Shown here: in pieces, positions 7,237 to 11,307 of the stretch
Layout: every line of letters starts with the position of its first letter
Position numbering within the stretch: the stretch's first letter is position 1
Assembly: GCA_903827075.1 (NCBI GenBank)
Contig: CAIKGX010000122.1
Span: forward strand, 1 to 11,307
Reading direction: 5' to 3'
DNA from: an uncultured beta proteobacterium
GTDB lineage: Bacteria; Pseudomonadota; Gammaproteobacteria; Burkholderiales; Burkholderiaceae
Length of the DNA stretch: 11,307 nt
Translations under genes and position numbers: made by a program
The notes under the pieces: model-generated
What the model was told of the DNA's origin: nothing
Seen by the model: only the letters and a program-made list of their open reading frames with translations
The model's database searches: none

Positions 7237-8109
7237 TTAATTGACTTTTTGAGACTTGGGCGGTATTTCTGCTCCTGCTGGATGTTTGTAGCGGTTATAT
7301 GCCCAGATAAATTGATTTGGTGCAACTAAGACCGCATTTTCTATGGCGGTGTTGAGTTCTGTTGCGGCAATAGTGGAGTCTTCAGATAGCGGTGCAAGTC
7401 GAGTTGCTTGCATGAGCCAGCCTTTGCCAAGCGCTTTGCGTTTGGCAGTAAACATCACAACGGGGGTGTGATTGCGATTGGCTAAACGAGCTGGTAATGG
7501 TGTGGTGTAGGCAGGGCGCCCAAAGAAGGGAACCCAAACCCCCTCGCCACCGCTGGGTACTTGATCTGGAAGAATGCCAATGGCTTCGCCTCTAGTTAAG
7601 GCCCGCGTCATTTGACGAACACCATTAAGGTTGGTTGGTACGAAATGCATATTCGGGTAGGCGCGACCTTCTTCAACTACCTCATTAAGCCAGTCTTGGC
7701 GGGAAGGGCGATACAAAATGGTGGCGGGAAAGTGCTGGGCCAGCACGCGCGGAATAATCTCAAAACCACCTAAATGGGGGGTGAGCATTACTAGGCCATG
7801 ACCTTCATTGATGGCAGCTTCAACCAAATCCCAGTCTTGCACTTCTACCAATTTAAGGGCTTTTTGAGGGTTACGCCAAATCCAGAAACTGTCAGAAAAC
7901 AGCATCCCAGAGGCCCTAATAGCACTCCAGAGTTCAAATGGGAGGTGATGGGCTTTCACTACAGCCTCATATTGTGGGCGAAATAGGGAGCGATATTGCT
8001 TGGACCCCACATAGGCTAATACGCCCAAGCCAGCGCCAATAACCTGAGCCAGGCACAGGGGCAGCGCTGCAATGGCATTGAGACTCAGTTTCAGTAAGAG
8101 TTTTCGCAC
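7237..8109 (-). CDS. lpxL: Lipid A late acyltransferase, LpxL/HtrB family
   Basis: These inner-membrane enzymes transfer a secondary acyl chain from acyl-ACP to Kdo-lipid A. The 290-residue protein has a hydrophobic N-terminal anchor (about 1-36), the catalytic HX4E motif in TPHLGGFE (His112, Glu117), LYRPSR (132-137), the GILPDQVPSGGEGVWVPFFG block (178-197) and the C-terminal FIWAYNRYKH (267-276). It is slightly shorter than E. coli LpxL (306). Acyl chain and position specificity cannot be read from the sequence; LpxM-type activity is possible. The start is GTG at 8109, preceded in frame by TGA six bases upstream. GAAGG directly abuts the GTG, which is unusually close. It is divergent from metK and probably cotranscribed with dapF. 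Confidence 0.88.
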   Translation of the reverse strand: MRKLLLKLSLNAIAALPLCLAQVIGAGLGVLAYVGSKQYRSLFRPQYEAVVKAHHLPFELWSAIRASGMLFSDSFWIWRNPQKALKLVEVQDWDLVEAAINEGHGLVMLTPHLGGFEIIPRVLAQHFPATILYRPSRQDWLNEVVEEGRAYPNMHFVPTNLNGVRQMTRALTRGEAIGILPDQVPSGGEGVWVPFFGRPAYTTPLPARLANRNHTPVVMFTAKRKALGKGWLMQATRLAPLSEDSTIAATELNTAIENAVLVAPNQFIWAYNRYKHPAGAEIPPKSQKVN

Positions 8110-8158
8110 CCTTCAATGATATTCAATGCAGGCAATAGGGCCAAATTTATTGTGCCAC

Positions 8159-8188
8159 TTGAAATGGGGGGCCTTTTTCGGATAGAAT
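8159..8188 (+). promoter_or_regulatory. Sigma-70 promoter for metK
   Basis: TTGAAA (8159-8164) and TAGAAT (8183-8188) are separated by 18 bp and match the -35 and -10 consensus at 5/6 each if TTGACA and TATAAT are taken. Transcription would begin near 8195, giving metK a leader of about 118 nt. A short dyad, GATAG (8181-8185) and CTATC (8193-8197), straddles the -10 and the predicted start point and could be an operator. Confidence 0.65.
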
Positions 8189-8194
8189 GACCCT

Positions 8195-8313
8195 ATCGCT
8201 GAGTTAAGGCAACTTGCAGGGCGATTCATAAATTCTGCTAAAGCGTCGCCGTTGTATTTCCTGGCACGTCGAGTTGTCCCATAGATCGTGTTAATTTTTT
8301 AAAGGAATATGCA
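8195..8313 (+). promoter_or_regulatory. Long metK 5' leader, structured but unassigned
   Basis: This stretch carries no ORF of note. Two adjacent hairpins can be drawn by hand: 8199-8219 (CTG plus AGTT pairing with AACT plus CAG, a 2-nt bulge, loop AAGGC) and 8220-8250 (GGCGA with TCGCC, large loop). Near the end comes a T-run (8295-8300) and then a strong Shine-Dalgarno sequence, AAGGA (8302-8306), 7 nt before the metK ATG. I do not recognise any SAM riboswitch class here. The boundary at 8195 depends on the predicted promoter. Confidence 0.4.
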
Positions 8314-9480
8314 ATGGCAAATGATTACTTCTTTACCTCAGAATCCGTTTCTGAAGGCCACCCCGATAAAGTAGCAGACCAGATTTCTGATGCCATCTTA
8401 GATGCTATCTTGGCTCAAGACCCAACAGCACGTGTTGCTGCAGAGACTTTGTGCAACACCGGCTTAGTTGTTCTTGCTGGTGAAATCACAACGAATGCAA
8501 ACGTCGACTACATCCAGGTAGCGCGCAATACTTTGCGTGAAATTGGTTACGACAATACCGACTACGGCATCGATTACAAGGGTTGTGCTGTATTGGTTGC
8601 TTATGACAAGCAAAGCCCTGATATTGCTCAAGGTGTCGATAAAGCCCATGATGACGGCCTAGATCAAGGTGCTGGCGACCAAGGATTGATGTTTGGATAC
8701 GCTTGCGATGAAACGTCAGAACTCATGCCTTTGCCAATTCACTTGTCACATCGCTTGGTAGAGCGTCAATCTCAATTGCGCCGTGATGGCCGTTTGACTT
8801 GGCTCCGTCCCGATGCCAAGTCACAAGTAACCTTGCGCTATGTGGATGGTAAGCCCGACTCTATTGATACGGTGGTGTTGTCTACTCAGCACGATGAAGA
8901 AATTTCTCTCGAAAAATTGCGTGAAGCGGTTATCGAAGAAATCATCAAACCTGTGTTGCCAAAGCATTTGGTTAAAGGTGCAATCAACTTCTTGGTTAAC
9001 CCAACCGGTCGTTTTGTCATCGGCGGCCCACAAGGTGATTGCGGTTTAACGGGCCGCAAAATTATTGTGGACACCTACGGTGGCGCAGCACCTCACGGCG
9101 GCGGCGCATTCTCCGGCAAGGATCCCTCGAAGGTTGACCGCTCTGCTGCATACGCTGGACGTTATGTTGCTAAGAACATCGTTGCCGCTGGTTTAGCAAG
9201 CAAGTGCTTGATTCAGATCTCTTACGCAATTGGCGTAGCTAAGCCAACTTCAGTGATGGTGAGCACCTTTGGTACGGGCAAGATCTCTGACGAGAAGATC
9301 GCTCAATTGGTATCTGAGCATTTCGATTTGCGTCCAAAAGGTATCGTCAAGATGTTGAATCTCTTGCGTCCGATTTATCGCAAAACTGCTGCTTATGGAC
9401 ACTTTGGTCGTGAAGAGCCTGAATTTACTTGGGAGCAATGTGACAAAGCCCCTGCGTTACGTGCAGCAGCAGGGCTGTAA
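8314..9480 (+). CDS. metK: S-adenosylmethionine synthetase (methionine adenosyltransferase)
   Basis: MetK makes SAM from methionine and ATP, releasing phosphate and pyrophosphate; it is a cytoplasmic tetramer. The 388-residue protein has EGHPDKVADQISDAILDA (14-31, including His16 and Lys19), the GAGDQGLMFGYA signature (119-130), and the glycine-rich GGGAFSGKDPSKVDRSAAYA (262-281), followed by AKNIVAAGLA. Length and motifs match E. coli MetK (384). The start is fixed by the conserved N-terminus and by AAGGA seven bases upstream; an out-of-frame ATG at 8309 lies between the two. metK has its own promoter, diverging from lpxL, and is followed by the riboswitch-controlled ahcY. Confidence 0.98.
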   Translation: MANDYFFTSESVSEGHPDKVADQISDAILDAILAQDPTARVAAETLCNTGLVVLAGEITTNANVDYIQVARNTLREIGYDNTDYGIDYKGCAVLVAYDKQSPDIAQGVDKAHDDGLDQGAGDQGLMFGYACDETSELMPLPIHLSHRLVERQSQLRRDGRLTWLRPDAKSQVTLRYVDGKPDSIDTVVLSTQHDEEISLEKLREAVIEEIIKPVLPKHLVKGAINFLVNPTGRFVIGGPQGDCGLTGRKIIVDTYGGAAPHGGGAFSGKDPSKVDRSAAYAGRYVAKNIVAAGLASKCLIQISYAIGVAKPTSVMVSTFGTGKISDEKIAQLVSEHFDLRPKGIVKMLNLLRPIYRKTAAYGHFGREEPEFTWEQCDKAPALRAAAGL

Positions 9481-9496
9481 GCAGTAATTCGAAGTA

Positions 9497-9528
9497 TTGA
9501 AGCCAAATATGGCGAAATTGATTACAAT
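9497..9528 (+). promoter_or_regulatory. Candidate ahcY promoter overlapping the inverted repeat
   Basis: TACAAT at 9523-9528 matches TATAAT at 5 of 6 positions and would start transcription near 9535, immediately before riboswitch P1. The best upstream partner is TTGAAG (9497-9502), but the 20-bp spacer is too long for a strong promoter. The start position fits the riboswitch well, so I favour it despite the weak -35. Confidence 0.4.
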
Positions 9529-9537
9529 TTCGCCATA
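9508..9537. repeat. Perfect 13-bp inverted repeat between metK and the SAH riboswitch
   Basis: The arms TATGGCGAAATTG (9508-9520) and CAATTTCGCCATA (9525-9537) are exact reverse complements around ATTA. The right arm ends one base before riboswitch stem P1. No T-run follows on the plus strand (the next bases are CCTTC), so it is a poor intrinsic terminator for metK. The right half contains a -10-like TACAAT (9523-9528), suggesting an operator overlapping the ahcY promoter. Confidence 0.75.
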
Positions 9538-9634
9538 CCTTCAAGGAGCGTTGCAAGGAGTGCTGAGAACCGGCACTTCCCAGGCTTGAGGGGAGTGGAC
9601 TCCTATATGGAGTTTGCTAATTGCAACTGCGCTC
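9538..9634 (+). promoter_or_regulatory. S-adenosylhomocysteine (SAH) riboswitch aptamer
   Basis: This conserved RNA in the ahcY leader binds SAH and turns on SAH hydrolase expression when SAH accumulates. P1 is CCTTCAAG (9538-9545) with CTTGAGGG (9585-9592), 8 bp with one G-U. P2 is GGAGTGC (9557-9563) with GCACTTC (9573-9579). The pseudoknot pairs GAGCG and TTGC (9546-9554) with GCAA (9623-9626) and CGCTC (9630-9634), with CTG bulged. An optional hairpin is GGACTCC (9597-9603) with GGAGTTT (9609-9615), loop TATAT. The conserved core segments AAGGAGCGTTGC and CCCAGGCTTG closely match the class as known from Ralstonia and Pseudomonas. The position directly upstream of ahcY agrees. Confidence 0.93.
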
Positions 9635-9662
9635 GCTAACCCATGGTTCAATGGCTAGCGAG
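9632..9662 (+). promoter_or_regulatory. Expression-platform hairpin A competing with the riboswitch pseudoknot
   Basis: CTCGCTA (9632-9638) pairs with TAGCGAG (9656-9662), and inside it CCAT (9641-9644) pairs with ATGG (9651-9654). TTTCT follows. Its 5' arm shares CTC (9632-9634) with the 3' pseudoknot strand, so hairpin and ligand-bound pseudoknot should exclude one another. With the weak T-tract it may act as a conditional terminator in the absence of SAH. Confidence 0.55.
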
Positions 9663-9668
9663 TTTCTA

Positions 9669-9702
9669 CTCCAGCATTGGATCGTATTTAGCTGGAGCAT
9701 TC
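9669..9702 (+). promoter_or_regulatory. Hairpin B masking the ahcY Shine-Dalgarno sequence
   Basis: CTCCAGC (9669-9675) is perfectly complementary to GCTGGAG (9691-9697), which contains the ribosome binding site GGAG (9694-9697). Five bases (9698-9702) separate that site from ATG 9703. Formation of this 7-bp stem, loop 15 nt, would block initiation. Confidence 0.6.
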
Positions 9703-11148
9703 ATGAGTATCGTTTTCGATTTAAACCATTTTGTAGCAACGCGTTGCGCGATTGCGGATATTTCTTTGTCCGAGTTTGGCCGTAAAGAAATTGCCATTGC
9801 TGAAACGGAAATGCCGGGCCTGATCGCCATTCGCGATGAGTTCGCTGCGCAGCAACCATTGCGTGGCGCACGTATCACTGGCTCATTGCACATGACCATT
9901 CAAACAGCAGTATTGATCGAGACTCTTGAGGCTCTCGGCGCTGAAGTGCAATGGGCTTCTTGCAATATTTTTTCAACTCAAGATCATGCTGCTGCTGCTA
10001 TTGCTGCTAACGGTACACCAGTATTTGCGATTAAAGGCGAAACTCTTGAGCAGTATTGGGATTTCACGCATCGCATTTTTGAGTGGGCTGACGGCGGTTA
10101 CACCAATATGATTTTGGACGATGGTGGCGATGCGACTTTGTTATTGCATCTTGGCGCCCGTGCTGAAAAAGATCAAGCTTGCTTAAACCATCCAACTAGC
10201 GAAGAAGAAACTATTTTATTTGCGGCTATCAAAAATAAATTAGAGCAAGACCCAACTTGGTACTCCACTCGCTTAGAAAAAGTAAAAGGCGTTACTGAGG
10301 AAACTACTACAGGCGTACATCGCTTGTATCAAATGTTTGCTAAGGGCGATTTGAAATTCCCAGCAATCAATGTAAATGACTCCGTTACGAAGAGCAAGTT
10401 TGACAACCTCTATGGTTGCCGCGAGTCTTTGGTTGATGCGATCAAGCGCGCTACTGATGTGATGGTTGCCGGTAAGGTTGCAGTCGTTTGTGGCTATGGC
10501 GACGTAGGCAAAGGATCTGCTCAAGCGTTGCGCGCCTTGTCGGCTCAAGTGTGGGTTACTGAAGTAGATCCTATCTGTGCATTGCAAGCGGCCATGGAAG
10601 GCTATCGTGTGGTGACTATGGACTACGCTGCTGATAAAGCGGATATCTTTGTTTCAGCAACGGGTAATTACCATGTGATTACCCATGATCATATGGCGAA
10701 GATGAAAAATCAAGCCATCGTCTGCAATATTGGTCACTTCGATAACGAGATCGATGTTGCGGGTATCGAGAAGTATCAGTGGGAAGAAATCAAGCCACAA
10801 GTAGACCATGTGATTTTTCCAGCAGTTAATGGCTTGCCTGAAAAGCGCATCATCATTTTGGCTAAGGGGCGTTTGGTAAATCTGGGTTGCGGTACAGGCC
10901 ACCCTTCTTATGTGATGAGCTCATCTTTTGCAAACCAGGTAATTGCGCAGATTGAGTTGTGGGGTGCTGTTGGCACATCTAAATACCCCATCGGTGTTTA
11001 CACCTTGCCTAAGCATTTGGATGAAAAAGTGGCACGTTTGCAGCTCAAGACACTGAACGCACAGTTAACCGTTTTGTCTGATCAGCAAGCCTCTTACATT
11101 GGTGTAACGAAGGAAGGCCCATACAAGGCTGACCACTATCGCTATTAA
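9703..11148 (+). CDS. ahcY: S-adenosylhomocysteine hydrolase
   Basis: AhcY splits SAH, the product inhibitor of methyltransferases, into adenosine and homocysteine using tightly bound NAD. From ATG 9703 the protein has 481 residues. It shows the N-terminal ADISLSEFGRKEIAIAETEMPGL (18-40), the substrate region SCNIFSTQDHAAAA (86-99), LDDGGD (138-143), the NAD-binding VVCGYGDVGKGSAQALR (261-277), the GHFDNEID block (344-351) and the C-terminal KADHYRY that reaches a neighbouring subunit's NAD. It carries the insert near 150-195 typical of long bacterial enzymes. An in-frame ATG at 9643 would add 20 residues, but it lies within hairpin A, has no Shine-Dalgarno sequence and precedes the conserved start. 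ATG 9703 has GGAG five bases upstream. Expression should be controlled by the SAH riboswitch; metF follows after 38 bp. Confidence 0.98.
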   Translation: MSIVFDLNHFVATRCAIADISLSEFGRKEIAIAETEMPGLIAIRDEFAAQQPLRGARITGSLHMTIQTAVLIETLEALGAEVQWASCNIFSTQDHAAAAIAANGTPVFAIKGETLEQYWDFTHRIFEWADGGYTNMILDDGGDATLLLHLGARAEKDQACLNHPTSEEETILFAAIKNKLEQDPTWYSTRLEKVKGVTEETTTGVHRLYQMFAKGDLKFPAINVNDSVTKSKFDNLYGCRESLVDAIKRATDVMVAGKVAVVCGYGDVGKGSAQALRALSAQVWVTEVDPICALQAAMEGYRVVTMDYAADKADIFVSATGNYHVITHDHMAKMKNQAIVCNIGHFDNEIDVAGIEKYQWEEIKPQVDHVIFPAVNGLPEKRIIILAKGRLVNLGCGTGHPSYVMSSSFANQVIAQIELWGAVGTSKYPIGVYTLPKHLDEKVARLQLKTLNAQLTVLSDQQASYIGVTKEGPYKADHYRY

Positions 11149-11186
11149 TCCACTGCATTGTTAAATAGATACCTAGGCCCAAGATC

Positions 11187-11307
11187 ATGGAATTAAGCGT
11201 CGAATTCTTCCCTCCCAAAACACCTGAAGGTGAGAACAAGCTGCATTTGGTGCGCGAGCGTTTAAGTGAATCACTTAAGCCCGCGTTTTATTCCGTGACT
11301 TTTGGTG
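11187..11307 (+). CDS. metF: 5,10-methylenetetrahydrofolate reductase (5' end only)
   Basis: MetF reduces methylene-THF to methyl-THF, the methyl donor for remethylating homocysteine. Only 40 codons are present. They contain the family N-terminus SVEFFPPKTPEG (residues 4-15, with the catalytic-type Glu6 in EFFPP) and YSVTFG just before the window end, as in the SVTFGAGGS motif of the family. ATG 11187 has only a weak AGG (11175-11177) upstream. The 38-bp gap from ahcY shows no terminator, so metF is probably cotranscribed with ahcY and indirectly under the SAH riboswitch, which fits its role in consuming the homocysteine that AhcY makes. Confidence 0.92.
   Translation, partial: MELSVEFFPPKTPEGENKLHLVRERLSESLKPAFYSVTFG

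Noticed and set aside
8195..8313. A known SAM riboswitch upstream of metK
   Set aside because: I could not find the conserved core or pseudoknot of any SAM class that I know; only simple hairpins are seen.
9508..9537. The 13-bp inverted repeat as an intrinsic terminator of metK
   Set aside because: No T-run follows on the plus strand and the stem is AT-rich near the loop; it overlaps a -10-like sequence instead. A Rho-assisted role is not excluded.
9643..9702. In-frame N-terminal extension of AhcY from ATG 9643 (20 extra residues)
   Set aside because: The codon lies within hairpin A, has no Shine-Dalgarno sequence, and the extension precedes the conserved AhcY N-terminus; ATG 9703 has GGAG at the right spacing.
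11045..11239. Minus-strand frame of 64 codons across the ahcY-metF junction
   Set aside because: It overlaps the conserved ends of ahcY and metF, and its translation resembles no family I know.
1..11307. Mobile element, prophage, CRISPR array, tRNA or rRNA
   Set aside because: No transposase, integrase, spaced direct repeats, tRNA cloverleaf or rRNA sequence was seen; all long frames are housekeeping genes.

Overview
The window is a gene-dense chromosomal segment of moderate GC with no mobile elements. It suggests a small-genome betaproteobacterium of the Burkholderiaceae, most like Polynucleobacter. This rests on the protein sequences (DksA, SlmA, MetX/MetW and a long AhcY of betaproteobacterial type), the short intergenic gaps and an S-adenosylhomocysteine (SAH) riboswitch of the class found mainly in beta- and gammaproteobacteria. 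The species assignment is an inference; no database search was run.

Layout. Positions 1-4801 form one plus-strand run: the 3' end of dksA, then argB, slmA, metX, metW and ampG, with gaps of 26 and 5 bp followed by overlaps of 4, 4 and about 8 bp. This looks like one transcription unit with translational coupling. xth (minus, 4815-5597) converges on ampG and diverges from pyrE (plus, 5606-6274), with only 8 bp between the two start codons. pyrE converges on a minus-strand pair, lpxL/htrB-like then dapF (8109 down to 6300). A 204-bp divergent region (8110-8313) holds a good sigma-70 promoter and a leader of about 118 nt for metK. The metK-ahcY gap (9481-9702) holds a perfect 13-bp inverted repeat, an SAH riboswitch and two downstream hairpins, the second of which masks the ahcY ribosome binding site. 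metF begins at 11187 and is cut by the window end.

How the genes work together. Two blocks serve methionine and the activated-methyl cycle. metX-metW (homoserine acylation) sit in the first operon. metK (SAM synthesis), ahcY (SAH removal) and metF (methyl-THF supply for homocysteine remethylation) sit at the right end. The riboswitch senses the product inhibitor of methylation and should raise AhcY when SAH accumulates. The other genes are housekeeping: arginine (argB), pyrimidine (pyrE), lysine/peptidoglycan (dapF), lipid A acylation (lpxL), muropeptide recycling (ampG), DNA repair (xth), stringent response (dksA) and division-site control (slmA).

I found no clearly new system. The most rewarding part is the RNA and DNA regulatory architecture between metK and ahcY, followed by the unrecognised metK leader.
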